This document shows, piece by piece, positions 45,225 to 57,035 of a DNA stretch of 64,000 bases; within the stretch, counting starts at the first letter, position 1; each line of letters starts with the position of its first letter. Below the pieces are notes generated by a model. It had not been told where the DNA came from. It did no database searches and saw only the letters and a list, made by a program, of their open reading frames with translations. Source of the DNA: Homalodisca vitripennis (lineage: Eukaryota > Arthropoda > Insecta > Hemiptera > Cicadellidae); contig NC_060210.1 of the NCBI RefSeq assembly GCF_021130785.1, positions 189,170,501 through 189,234,500 of the forward strand. Reading direction: 5' to 3'. A program made the translations under genes and the position numbers.

Positions 45225-46799
45225 TTTTTTTTGATGTTATAGCGGACTAAAATAAATAAAGTTTGCCTTAATTAAACAAAACCAATATAGCCCTCATTAA
45301 AAAGTATGATTAGAGCTAATAACATTAAACAAATTAATTACAAATATAATTATTTATAACTTTAATTACTTGTGAAAATTGTCACTTGCTTAACATTCTC
45401 CATATGAAATGTATGAGGCAGAACGATTTTTTTGTGGGAGAAGTTGTGTTGCAAACTCATTTCCTGTGACGATGATTTCTTAGTTACTCATACCGATACT
45501 TAAATACCTGTATGTGTTCCGTATTTGAATGTTGAAGTACAAGAACATTAATAAATATTAACATTTTTTTAAATTGGTTCACGGTATGAAAAAAAGAAAA
45601 TGACTCAATGGAAAATTTGTCCCAAAATTCTTTGTCCATTACACGTGTGGCTGTACGTAAACTATAGCATTTTTTTTATTCAATAGTGGTTATCGACAGT
45701 GTTAAAATCGGGTGCACATGGGGTTGATTTCCTGTAAGTTATACAATAAACATATATTTGAGTTTTTACCATTAAAAATTAAGTAAGGCAGATAAAACTA
45801 TAATATGTTGAATTTTAAAATGTCAACTAATACGAATGTATTAGTAAAAAAGTTAAAAGACGGTAACAGAAAAAATATGCTCATGAAATTACAATGTGAT
45901 TCATTGGGGATTAACGCGTTACGGAGATCAATTTTTCGGCTCAATATTAAACAAACCTTACCATACCAGCTGGGTCACTATCATTTAAAGGTCTCGGAAT
46001 CATGATTACTTAGCATAAAATGAGGTTTTAAATTACCTATGTTTACTATTCAAAATATTCCAAAAACACACCCCTAATTGTGGGACATGTAACACATTTA
46101 AAAATTATTTCTGCTTTCGGTAAAAAATGTGGAGTTGCAGTTAAAATAGATTATATTTAACTTTTAATCTGATACACGAAGATTGGACAGAGTTTGTTAA
46201 TTTGACATGTTTTTCCACAACGACAGCACCATCACACATTTTTGAATTTCAAACACAAGTTATCTATACTATTATATACAAATCGAATGCAGGTCTCTCT
46301 CTCTCTCTCTCTGTCCCTCCCTCCCTCTTCCATCCCTCTCTCCTTTATAATAACGATTCACTTGAAGATAAAGTTAATATTTTGTGTGAAAGGCTGTTAT
46401 CATTATATCATAGGTGTATTTGTACAAAGGGCAACCCATGTCCATGGATTGATGGGAATTTTAAAACATGAATGAACCAACGAAACTCTCTGTACAAGCG
46501 CTATGTACTTACTAAATATTCATATTATTTTTCGTGTTTGTGTCTGTTTTTACTTAAGGATGTATAATTTTCTAACTATCAATATTTGTAATTTAATTTT
46601 ATTATGGATTATATTTAATCTGAGAGCTGAAATTGTGGACTCATCTTAGGTAGTCAAGTCAAGAAAAATATTTTCTTTTGTATTTGGCAATGACCAATGT
46701 TATGTTACACATAAGACCAAAGTCAATAGAATACTTCCTTTGACGAAGTGTAATCTCTTTATTATGTTTAAATTCTCAAGGGTCTTTCTCTGTTCACTA
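45225..46799. other. AT-rich DNA with (CT)n run
   Basis: CT-rich run at about 46292-46345. Short frames at 45805-46005 and 46202-46475 have no recognisable motif. No gene supported. Confidence 0.45.
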
Positions 46800-47285
46800 G
46801 GACATGAAGATTAGGAAATCTCTTCTTTACTTAGTCTTTCTGCTGCTTCCAGAGAGACAGACTATTTATGCTGGGTAAGTTTGGGGGTATGGACTGCTTC
46901 CTGTGGTGGTCCCATGAGGAGGTCACGTCACCCTGGTGGAGGTGAGGTTACCCCTGTATCACCTTCTTGAAGTCAAAGCAGACAGGTGAAACTGGGAGAA
47001 TCAATACTCTCATGTTTAAACTTTAAAAAGCCATTATTATAAATATTTATGCTGGGTCATCCTCCTCAGGAAACTGGACATTAACAAACCCCTTTTACCC
47101 CTATATCTCAAAATTTTCGGTTAGTGATATGTCACTCTTGGAAATCGATTTTATTACTCATATGTGACATCGGTTTTGCTGTGCCCAGATACTCGTATGT
47201 TCCATTAGTATAAATCAGCCATAAGTGAACCCTCTTGGACCTTTAGGATCTTTCTGTGAAGAGTAATCACACTGACGGACAGACA
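46800..47285 (-). repeat. Dispersed repeat family Y, copy 2 (diverged)
   Basis: It shares with 51460-51890 the ordered blocks GTCAAAGCAG.CAGG, ATATCTC, CGGTTAGTGATRT, ATCGGTTTTGCTGTGCCCAG, and TATAAATCAGCCATAAGTGA with CCC. It is more diverged than the other two copies and lies just upstream of SINE copy 2. Confidence 0.65.
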
Positions 47286-47290
47286 GACAA

Positions 47291-47515
47291 GTAAAGTAAA
47301 GTAAAGATGCCTTATTTTACCAGGCGAAGTTCGGCCTAAGAAGCCCTCTCTAACACTTAACCTTGGGACCAACGGCTTAAAGGTGACTTCCGAACCTCCA
47401 CCATTGGCCAGGTAGGCGGACTGCTTGCAAGGACAGGATCGCTCGGCGGTCACCCATCCAAGCAGCAGCCACGCTCGACGTTGCTTGATCTGGTTATCTT
47501 GCGATAACCGTTGTA
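47291..47515 (-). mobile_element. 5S rRNA-derived SINE, copy 2
   Basis: The best 5S match in the window: on minus, 47486-47446 reads AAGCAACGTCGAGCGTGG then CTGCTGCTTGGATGGGTGAC and CGC, with only a few changes from animal 5S rRNA over about 41 nt. The GGTTATC-GCAA-GATAACC hairpin is at 47492-47509. The head is cut about 26 bp short compared with copy 1. The tail ends CTTTACTTTACTTTAC. Confidence 0.88.
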
Positions 47516-48179
47516 AAGGGCACAATTTTAAGAAGGAAATGGCGCATCCTCATTAACATTATTTATTGCTCTGAAATTATAAACGAATGCTAGCTTACAA
47601 AGGTTTTTGAGCGACCCTGTCGAGTGTTTCTTTCACTCGCATGTTTTCGTGTCTGCTTCACAACTGAGACCAAACGCATTTATCTATTGTCCTGAATAAG
47701 CATTATGAATAAGCAAGTGTGTAGCACACTGTCTAGCTGCCTGTCATGCGTGTCATAACACACGTAAACCTGCGTGTTGATGTTGCAGCCATAAAATATG
47801 TGAGGTCAACTTTTCAGATATCTGCTGTTTTAAGTAATTCACTTCTGCTATGTTTTATTCCAAAACCATTTTTCTCTTCTTCTAAAACCACTATTCCTCT
47901 TTTATATTGTGCCTCAAGTCAGGTATCTTTAAGTGCAACCTCATGTTTGTATTCAAACCCAAATACCACGTGTGCTGCTCTTTTAAACTTACAAGACTAT
48001 GGGTTAATTTCTTAGTAAACTTAGATCTCAGCCATCGTAAGAGATTTAAAAACTATTAATATTATAATATAAAAGTTTACATTTTATATATGTAAATAGG
48101 TATTATGTTAGGGTACTAATACAAGGAAGGGGTAGGTAACTCTGCGATTTACGTAACTGGCTTTGCTGACATACCTGAC
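47516..48179. other. Unassigned DNA, no gene
   Basis: An 89-residue plus frame at 47746-48015 has no recognisable domain or start context. Confidence 0.4.
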
Positions 48180-48420
48180 TCTTGGAATCTGGACTCACGT
48201 TCGTCTGAAGAAATCCAAAAAGGTCGGCTACGAAGAAGCACAAAACGAACTACATCGTTTCGACAAGATCTCTGCATGGTGGAGGAACCTTCTACACGAC
48301 AGATCGGAGTCAAGTCTGTGACAGCGTCAGATTCCAGACGCTTTACTAAGAAAAAGATGAACTGGAGCTAAACTCAACTTTTACATCGAATCACACCTTC
48401 CCAGCATAGCTACGGCAATT
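48180..48420. repeat. Snap-back repeat family W, diverged copy
   Basis: Carries CACGTTCGTCTGAAGAAATC, CAAAAAGGTCGGCTACGAAG, then an inverted arm GTCAAGTCTGTGACAGCGTC and TTCCCAGCATAGCTACGGCA. The central region holds CATCGTTTCGAC as in the 57.9 kb copy. Confidence 0.7.
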
Positions 48421-50678
48421 TGTACTTATTAAAGGTTAGCATTTCGGGTATAGAGTTTGCCAATCAAAGAAGAATGAACGGTACATTTTGATTTGATTTA
48501 TTTTAACGCTTTTATATTAGACTTGGAAATCGGCTCTCATCATCACTAGGAGTTATACTCTTTTTTAAACCTCTTGATGGTGTAAAAACATAAAATGCAA
48601 ATTCACCTTTTTGGAATCTGGTGAAGGAATTTTATTGAACTGGTACAGAAATATATGTTGGCATCACGATTACAACACTACTCTTGGACATAACCGCAAC
48701 CCACAATATATAGACCAATTTTCGCACCAACGATTTTCCGACAAATTCATAGCAGAAATCCTATTGGGGATATTAACGGAGGATTAAACGGTAAATGTTG
48801 AAACCTATCACCGAAGCTCGCCTAACACCGACCACAATAGTTGCGCAATCATGATGACGTCACGGCTGATGGTTTGATTGATTAATGAGGCTGTTAGCCT
48901 AAACAGGTCCCTCCAGACTCCCACATGAGCGATCGCTACAACGTGATTTAGAGTGCACAAATCGGTGAATTGCTCCCACTTTTATATTAGCAATTTTTGA
49001 AATTTGTTGTAAAACTCTTGCATTTGCTAAAAATTGCTTCGTTTTAGTGCTTGTCACACCTTAATAGAAATACCAAAGTAAAGATATTTGACCATTGATA
49101 AACAAAGATTAATCCATTTTTATAACTGATTAATTTGAGAGTGAAGACAATTCTAGACTATGTACAGTACACTTAGGGGGATAGTAAAATTTGGACTATC
49201 AGTGTTATAATATTATGATACAAAACTAGAACAGTTCCTGTTATGGATTATGATCTAAACTCTTCTCCCCTTAACATTAATCAGCTGAAGGCCAGAAAAA
49301 TATAATTATATTTGCATACATACTTTTCCAAAACTCATCACTATATATTAAAACAGTAATCAATATTAGTAGAAATGTGTCCAAGACTCATTAAAACATT
49401 TTCAGAATCTACGTCCATTGAACATACAGGGTGTTCCAAATTTTACCCACAATGAAGGGATCTTGGATATTAAAAAAGATATAGTAAAAATGATTAAATA
49501 GAGAAAGCTGTGTGTAATAAAAATAACAACAAATAAAGGTGGGTAAGTAAATTATATTACCCCCTACACTCAAAATACTGTTTTTGGCCCAATTTTAAAA
49601 CGGTCACATTTTTCTTGTTAGTATATAATATAATGTAAAGTTTTTTTCACACGAAACTGCGTTATTTTTTCCCAGTTTTTAAATATTATAATGAAAAATG
49701 TTTTGCGACCAGCAAGCGGAAGTTGTAGGGTTAAAGTCAATTCTAATAAATGCAACGACCATACCATATATGTTATACTTTCCTTGTGGGTTTCATCAAA
49801 TAATTCATAAAAACCTGTTTTTCGCATGGTTGTTTGAAGGGAATTTTTATTACACTATCCGGATAGTTGGTAAACTTGACTCATACTTCACTGCACATAG
49901 TGTTGGAATCCGCTGTTTAGTGAACATCAGAAATTAGAAACTACATGGCAAGGCCAATCTAAAAATTACTGTTACTAACATTTTGTGACTGATTAGCACG
50001 ATAGCGTGTTAGTTTCAAATTTTATAATGTTATAAAAATAATTAAAAAACTAATTAAATTTGAACGCCAAAATCAATTATACGATCTGACTCCGGAAATG
50101 TGCCGTGAGATACGAGCGCTTTTAGACGAGCATGTGTGAGAAAGAGTGTAAGGCCATTGAGAACTAAATCGTAGAGTGGGAAAAGAAGATGCAAGGGACG
50201 GGCGTAGTGTGAAGGTTTCAGAGCGGTGCGGCAGGTGAAAGTGACGGATGATAGATTAAATAACAAACCTTATTGATGAAATTAATGATTCCCTAAACCT
50301 TGTCTTCTTTTTAACCGAACTTGGTACAACTCACTATATTAAGTTGCTGAAAGTATAGGGTATATTTTGTTAGCTGTTATAGTGTGATAGTGGTTTATCT
50401 TCTTGCACAAGGTAGCCTATACCTATTATCTGCAATTTAATGTATTTTTCATAGGTTCATCACATTGTTTCGAGTGGTAATTTTAAATTGGAACCTGATG
50501 ATAGTTTTCATCTTTATATATAAAAGGAAAAGCCTTCTCTCATCACTAATTCTCAAACTGCCCGCTGACATCTCCGACAGCTGAATTTAGACATAGCTAT
50601 ACTAGAAAAACTAAATCATTCACATGAATATCAAGAACCCATAGGGTAACAGTATTTCGAACATTGACAATCGGTATA
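48421..50678. other. Unassigned DNA; repeat-end word at 49429
   Basis: ACAGGGTGTTCCAAATTTTA at 49427 resembles words at about 30157 and (inverse-like) 40393 and 52255, perhaps ends of an old dispersed element. Short frames have no motifs. No gene supported. Confidence 0.4.
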
Positions 50679-50826
50679 GGTTATAAAAGGTATATCACAA
50701 CGTTTCGAGGATTTGAATCTATTCTCTTCGTCAGGTGGTCAGGTATTAATACAATTATAATCCCCAACTTGACGAAGAGGATAGATTCCAATTCTCGAAA
50801 CGTTGTGTTATACATTTTATAACCTG
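50679..50826. repeat. Family X inverted pair (hairpin, arms about 60 nt)
   Basis: Left arm GGTTATAAAAGGTATATCAC, AACGTTTCGAGGATTTGAAT, CTATTCTCTTCGTCAGGTGG; the right arm 50764-50826 is its inverse with about five mismatches. The spacer is about 25 bp. Arms contain the family X core (CGTTTCGAG...CTCTTCGTCAGG), here in head-to-head form. Confidence 0.88.
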
Positions 50827-51459
50827 TAACGATGGCTAATGTCCGAAATCCTGTTATCCTTTCCAAACCTTCCATCGGCAATAACAAACTTAAAAACACC
50901 CACAGAGGTTTAAATGGGGTTGCATCCCTAGAAAAACTATGCTCTGTTTTCAACTTCCCGATGTAATGAAAAAGATGAAGATAAATACAGTGGAAGCAAC
51001 AAAGCAGAGAAGAGATGGTGATGGCGTACTGAGGTAATGTAGGCCCAGTCGTCGCCATCCCTGACTTCCCTGCCGAGGCCATTACATCGTAAATTCTCAC
51101 ACAACATTCATTTTCATTTTGTCGCAAAGTAGTGTCACTATGTTAACTGGAATTATAACTTATCTTCTAGACGATATTAACAAGTTTTTAGTCATTTTTA
51201 TCTCCTTATTGATGTTGGCAATGAGTGGTAAAGTAAATAAGAAACTGAAAAGTTCATTTAGAGCGTCTTAATCAACGTAACATTTGAAATAAAATGGTTA
51301 CGTAACCCTTACAAGTACTGACCTGAACGTTGTCAATATATCAAAATAATCGATATCAAAATAAATCTAGGTAATCTTTAATCCTTTTCGTGTAGATACT
51401 GTTTTGTTGTTCTCTTGTTCTAACTGAAGCTGAGAAATTGCACTTAGTGCTAAAAGGAC
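50827..51459. other. Family X tail, then unassigned DNA
   Basis: 50850-50900 carries CGAAATCCTGTTATCC and CCATCGGCAATAACAAAC, the family X tail. A 148-residue minus frame at 50681-51127 spans this repeat and shows no domain. Confidence 0.45.
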
Positions 51460-51890
51460 CTTTGCGTCTCTTCATGAGTAACAGGACATTCTGGATGGGT
51501 AAGGTTACGGGTAGGGCCACCTTCTGCCATGTTTCCATGAGGGCGAATTTTGGATTTTAACCTCTGTCGTGTCTCCTTGGAAGAAAGGGAGGCCAGCTGT
51601 GTACCAGCTTCTCTAGTCAAAGCAGGCAGGGGGGGGGGGTGGCACGTCCTTACATGTAGGCTAGCAAGAGTCCTTAACACTTAGGGAGTTCTACCAACTC
51701 CCACAGTAGACTAGACCTATCGATCTACTCTTGCACCACAATATCTCGACACGTGCGGTTAATGATGTACCGCTCCTGGACATATCCAAAAGATTGCCCA
51801 GATTTAAATGACTTATCGGTTTTTGCTGTACCCAGTGTAGGCTCAACTGGAAGGTATAAACCAGCCAGAAGTGAACCATACTGGGAGGAT
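51460..51890 (-). repeat. Dispersed repeat family Y, copy 3
   Basis: Inverse of 29310-29760 over its length, including the poly-G run (51631-51640), CCACAGTAGACTAGACCTAT, CGCTCCTGGACAT and GTATAAACCAGCCAGAAGTG. Short frames here are not coding. Confidence 0.82.
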
Positions 51891-52680
51891 GTAAGCTACT
51901 TGCTGAATTATACATCCTATCACTTGGACCCTGGAATTCTGTAGATTCAAATGCTGTCTTTGAATTAAATAATTTTCACAAATGCCGTCCATTCCTCGAT
52001 TATTATGTATATTCCTTATCAATGTCTTACTCAAGGTCCATGAAAAGATCTTGTTGTGTAACCAAGCAAGATACTTGTACAGGCTCTTACTTACCGCAAA
52101 CGTATTGAAACACTGAACAGGCTGAAGATTCTACAAATTTCTTCTAAACACGTATAAGAACTATAATCGTTCCAAGTACAATTAGATCCAATTAAGATAT
52201 GTGCTACTTATCTTCTTTACTTTTACCACTAATAAGGTAAAAGGTATACATGGTGTTCCAGAACTCTCGCTTTATACTTTATCATACCATTCCATCAATA
52301 CAAAAATTAAATTCAAGCAATGATCTTTCTCTCATTGTTAACTAAATGTTGGATGAGTTTTTTCTTTTACTAAAAACAACTTTAGTTAACTCTCTAATGT
52401 TGACGGATATAGCAATAACAATGTTAAGTCTATTATGCTAAATAACTGTCAAAATTGAGTGTATTTAAAAACCAATTAGTTTTCAATAAATATGTTACAG
52501 GTTTGCTTGAACGAAACACTCACCGAATATTGAATCTACTAAATATTTATTAATCTTACAAATACATCTAAATATAATATCTACTTAAAACTAGGCTGAT
52601 ATATTTCACTGACATAGTCAATGGTTATTAATCAAAATGTAACTCTTACAAGTATTATAAATAGTTCTGTCACTTTACTA
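51891..52680. other. AT-rich DNA, no gene
   Basis: No gene or bounded repeat recognised. Confidence 0.45.
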
Positions 52681-53060
52681 GTTCACTTCTGGAGTTCAAC
52701 TCGACTTGCCGCGTTGCTCCAGCTCCTTATAAGGCCAATAGAGCTTCCAGAACATTCAACTTGAGAAGTCCAGAACCCACTAGACGAGTGGAGAAGGGTC
52801 ACAGCGATAAGGATATAAGATGACGACGACCGGACCCACTGACCGCTCGTCTCCTAACAACGCTATTTATCCATTCTCCCTTTGTATCGGGAGTTGACCC
52901 GCCACAATAGCTCAGCATTCAATGACTAATCACTCACAACTGCTGCGTTTGGAGCCATGGACTTTCATGTCATAGAATTGAAACAGTGAAAACGTGCTTT
53001 TAGTTTACGCTTGTATTTCTATTCTTGTACTTATACGCTCATAAAACATTCCCCCACACT
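52681..53060 (+). repeat. GC-richer block and dispersed repeat shared with 56885
   Basis: 52900-53050 (CACAATAGCTCAGCATTCAA, TGACTAATCACTCACAACTG, GGAGCCATGGACTTTCAT, GAAAACGTGCTTTTAGTTTA) matches 56888-57030. 52681-52900 is GC-richer with no recognised ends; it might be an LTR, which I could not confirm. Confidence 0.6.
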
Positions 53061-53379
53061 CTCATAACGAACATAAAACTTTAATTTTATAATAAGGAGT
53101 AAATATTTACGTTTTCAATCTGGACCAATTGATTAAAATACTGCCTTGAGTTTCGTAAATGAATTAATCTGTAATCAGAGTAAAAGGGTAATAGGTTCTA
53201 GTACATTTCACAAAATATACATTTTAGTGCAAGTCCAATATGTTCACTGCTTATTTAAATTTTTATTGTTCCAAAAACATAATTCATGCTTTTTTAAAGT
53301 TTTTTTTGATAATGTGAGGAGAGTGAAGGAAATATGATTTTTCTGGACATTTTTTTTAAACGAATTAAAAGCATTGTGA
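53061..53379. other. AT-rich spacer
   Basis: No feature recognised. Confidence 0.4.
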
Positions 53380-53700
53380 CTCACATAAGTCAGGAATCAC
53401 AACCATGTTGTGTCGAATTCATTCACACTAACTCTAAAATCACGCACGTAATAAAAACAAAACACTAATTATTCAAACTGAACTAAAGAATAATGGCCAC
53501 AATAGGCATACACCGACCAACCACAGAACGTGTCGCAACGCGTTTGAATGTTAGGTAGTAGTTGTATGTTGGGTTAGTTATTCACCTGAGGAAGAGATCA
53601 GATTGCAGATATCGAAACGTAGTGTTTCATGACTGAACGATGAAAAGCAAATGTCCGGAAAATCCTGTTTCCTTCACAATGCATTTTTGCAAATGTAAGT
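53380..53700 (+). repeat. Dispersed repeat family X, copy (plus)
   Basis: CACCTGAGGAAGAGATCAGA, TTGCAGATATCGAAACGTAG and tail GTCCGGAAAATCCTGTTTCC. This copy keeps one of the fullest cores, and upstream words (GGAATCACAACCATGTTGTG) match the 29.2 kb copy. Confidence 0.78.
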
Positions 53701-54614
53701 TTTACTTTAGATTTGCACAGCTTTGTTACTTTATGAAAATGCTTTCAGAAATGTCACATTGAAGGTGGGTAAGCTGGAAGTCTACCAAAAACGTTATATC
53801 TTTTGGCACAATAGTTCAGACTCCAGTATCTGTTAAAACGGAGAACATAATATTATGGCGATGTTTTAGCAGCGTATTCACTACTTGTTTTATACATATT
53901 TACTTGCCTCGTTCAGTTTCTGTACCTCAGAGCATGACTCCATTTTATTTATAACACAATTACTGATTTAGTACCAGGATGCACAACGTATGTTTGGAGT
54001 TACTACTTATTGTGACTTTACAGATTAATGAATTTCTCACATGTTTGTATAGTAACTAGATCTGTATAACAGAAGCTGTATGTATCTTGTTCTTGAGTAG
54101 GAAGAAGAGGTCAAACTCAAGAACTCTGTTACAACAGTATGCGGCCACCCACAGATTGCTGTGGTGGACTTCTTCTAACTTCTGATTAAATGTAACCGCA
54201 GGGACCAAACTTTGTCACCTCGTTGATTAAAACAAACTTTGGCATAGATCTTTCCAGATCGGTTTCCTGCGATACTTTTTATGCCGTAGCATTTCGTCAA
54301 GTTCCTTTTGCAAATGTTTTCGATTAACAATAGGTCATCATTATATAGTCCACTTAGCTTAATTAATCATGTACGACTTTACATCGGGGACTGTTTTCTT
54401 GTCGATTTGTTTAGAATTTTGCTAAAAGACCAGCAATTCGGAAGGGAGAACACAGCTTCACTTTAATGAAAACTAACGGTTGACAACTAATTCGACTAAA
54501 GGAGCTTGGGAATCGTAATCATGAAAACATAATTACGAATTTTATAATTTGGTTCTAAATTTATGTAACAAAAAAAGTAACTACCCTAATTCAATTATTC
54601 ACAATTATCTGTTA
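53701..54614. other. Unassigned DNA, no gene
   Basis: No gene or bounded repeat recognised. Confidence 0.4.
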
Positions 54615-54720
54615 GGTTAGTCATTTACCTGAAGAAGAGATCAGATTTCAGATCGCGAAACTTAGTGTTACTGATTCTTTGTAAAACTTCAAACAAAGAA
54701 TTAGAAAAGTAATATTTATG
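54615..54720 (+). repeat. Dispersed repeat family X, copy (plus)
   Basis: GTTAGGTTAGTCATTTACCT, GAAGAAGAGATCAGATTTCA, GATCGCGAAACTTAGTGTTA, ending ACTTCAAACAAAGAATTAG. Confidence 0.8.
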
Positions 54721-54906
54721 ATTCTAAATTTGATGAAGTAACCTCGAATTGCAAAGGTTTCACGTGTTATTTTAATCTATTAAAATTAGAGTTATAATTA
54801 TGTCGAGGAAATTTGACACATTTTTACTAGGGTATTACAAGGTAGCCAATGGATAAGAAAAAGAAGGGATTCACGCAGACCCTCAATCGTAAGAGCCTCT
54901 TCGAAT

Positions 54907-55568
54907 TGTTGCGGGGACGGTTAGCGGGCTACCCGAGTGGCAAGATAACCCGTAACAATGTTCACCTTGAAGAGTAGGAACTCAAGAGATGACTCGGTAC
55001 ATCGGGTTAAATAAGTTTATTGAAAATAGTCACTTGGCACAACTCTGTTAACAACATGTAAAATGAAAACACCTGTATAAAATTACTACTGAGAATAAAC
55101 TATTAACACTATACTTTGTGGTACTTATGTTTCACAATTCCAACATCTAACTATTCTGCCTACTACCGCGACCGGTTCCTCGCTGTGCAGTCTGCGGAGA
55201 TTGATCCCAACACCGTGACCGTTCCTCACTGTGCAGTCTGCGGAGACTGATCCCAACACCGTGACCGTTCCTCACTGTGCTGTCTGCGGAGACTGATGCT
55301 GAGCCTCGCATGGCTTAAATAACACAACCCATTAAGAGCGATTATCGCTCTGTACATATCATTGTCCAAAGTGCTGATGATCTGTAGATTGCTGTGTGAG
55401 CAGTGACAATTTGTTAATGATAATGTTGTATATCTATTACTTATCTAACGTCTACTCTTCTCACGCTAACACTATTCCAGTTATTGATACACATTAAATA
55501 ATACATACAATCATGGCCACATGTTTTTACATACTAATATGATTACAAAATAATGTTACTATACAACA
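54907..55568 (-). mobile_element. Solo LTR, 662 bp, target duplication GAAT
   Basis: It starts TGTTGCGGGG and ends CTATACAACA, so TGTTG and CAACA are inverted termini. GAAT at 54903-54906 is repeated at 55569-55572. A minus-strand AATAAA lies at about 55020. A three-fold 46 bp repeat (about 55167-55295) would lie upstream of it, in the position of a U3 enhancer, so the LTR probably reads on minus. No internal genes flank it, hence solo. The termini differ from the LTR at 18542, so it is another family. Confidence 0.82.
55167..55295. repeat. 46 bp tandem repeat, about 2.8 units, inside the LTR
   Basis: Unit CCGTTCCTCACTGTGCAGTC, TGCGGAGACTGATCCCAACA, CCGTGA. GC-rich against an AT-rich LTR, as enhancer repeats in U3 regions often are. 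Confidence 0.9.
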
Positions 55569-55572
55569 GAAT

Positions 55573-56634
55573 TACGGTTTAGCAGTCACTAAATTATATT
55601 TGTTAGGACATTAGGTAATGAGGAAGGTCACTAACCGAACTTTGAGCTAGCTATACCACAGGGGTATGAATAAACAAACAAGACCTTAAATCAAAGACTA
55701 CATTCTGGGAATCAAACCAATATTTTTTGCTCACCAATGTGACTGTGCAGAACGCTCTAAAGGAACAACGAAGACTGCCATTGTGCAGCGAACTAAAGAA
55801 GCAAACAGGAGGAACTTTTCGATACTGCCAGTTTATCAACGTTTGGAATTTACTTCGCAATTGTTAAAAACAGCATGTCAAAATCAAAACTCCGAACATT
55901 TAATTGATACGACGAAAGCTATGGAAACTAAATCGAACTATTTCTATACTTCAATATTTCAAGGTATTGGTTTGTGTAAAAGTAAATATCGCCGTTTTTA
56001 TAACTTCCAAGATTGTGTGCTTCTATCCCATCTTTCATCTTAAAGGAATAGGTAATTGCAAATCTATATGTTCTGGCCCACTTGAAATTGCCTAGTGCCT
56101 AATAAAATAAATAACTAATGGACAAAAGTTTGTTTGCAGCTATTTAAATAAATATGACTGTCAGAATAGCGAGCCCTAAAACAAATGCTTAAGTATTGTG
56201 CTGTCTCCTGGCTATTTTCATAATGGAAGGGTAGTATTCTTTCAATATACTTTGCTTAAGCAATAACAAAAAAGACGAAAAATGATATCAGTTACCTTTG
56301 ATAAAAATTGATTATAAATGCAATGATACTATGAATCCCATAAACTAGTTTCAAAGCTTTTTACTACATACTGAAAGCATCCACCTCTTACAAAAATGGA
56401 CAGTTAAAATATTCAACTGTACTGAAAAAATATAATTAGTTCATAGATATTAAATCTTTATTAGTATAAAGTATTTTAGCCTACGTACTTGTGAATTTGT
56501 AAGTCCAAGTCTAGTAGAACTTGAGACCTTTCTAGATTTGCTACAAGGTATTCACCAGTTCCCGAATGACACTTCAAATTACTTTGTATTTACCAGTACC
56601 AACTACTTTTGGAGTTCTGTGGTAGGATTGCGAA
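55573..56634. other. Unassigned DNA, no gene
   Basis: Frames of 60-90 residues at 55651-56095 overlap on both strands without any recognised motif. Confidence 0.4.
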
Positions 56635-57035
56635 AGGAATATTTTCCGGACATTTCACATCATTCAATGATGTAAGGAATCAGTATCACTACATTTCGAG
56701 ATCTGCAATATGTAACTAAACACATGTGCTACATATTGCTTTAGGTTAATATGAACAAATTTTATCAGAACTTAGAGACAAGCTTGTTCAGAAATAAGGA
56801 ATCACTTGTTTATGATCTCCAAGCACACAATCTCTAGAAGTATACACTTATAAAATCAGCACTAGTAATTAAAACTGAACTAAGTAATATAGTTCACAAT
56901 AGTTCTGCACTCAATGACTAACCACTGACAACTGCTGCTTTAGGAGCCATGGAATTTCATATCTATAGACAGGAAACAGTGAAAACGTGTTTTTAGTTTA
57001 CGCTTTTATTCATATACATCTCATAACACCCTTCT
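56635..57035 (-). repeat. Family X copy (minus) joined to a repeat shared with 52900
   Basis: 56640-56715 reads TTTTCCGGACATTTCACATC, ATTCAATGATG and CACTACATTTCGAGATCTGC, the inverse of the family X core. 56885-57030 matches 52900-53050. That the two blocks sit together suggests they are parts of one longer element. Confidence 0.65.

Noticed and set aside
50681..51127. 148-residue minus-strand frame
   Set aside because: Runs through a family X inverted repeat and tail; no domain or start context.
52493..52906. A third LTR, from TGTTACAGG to CCGCCACA
   Set aside because: No matching target-site duplication could be found at these or nearby ends.
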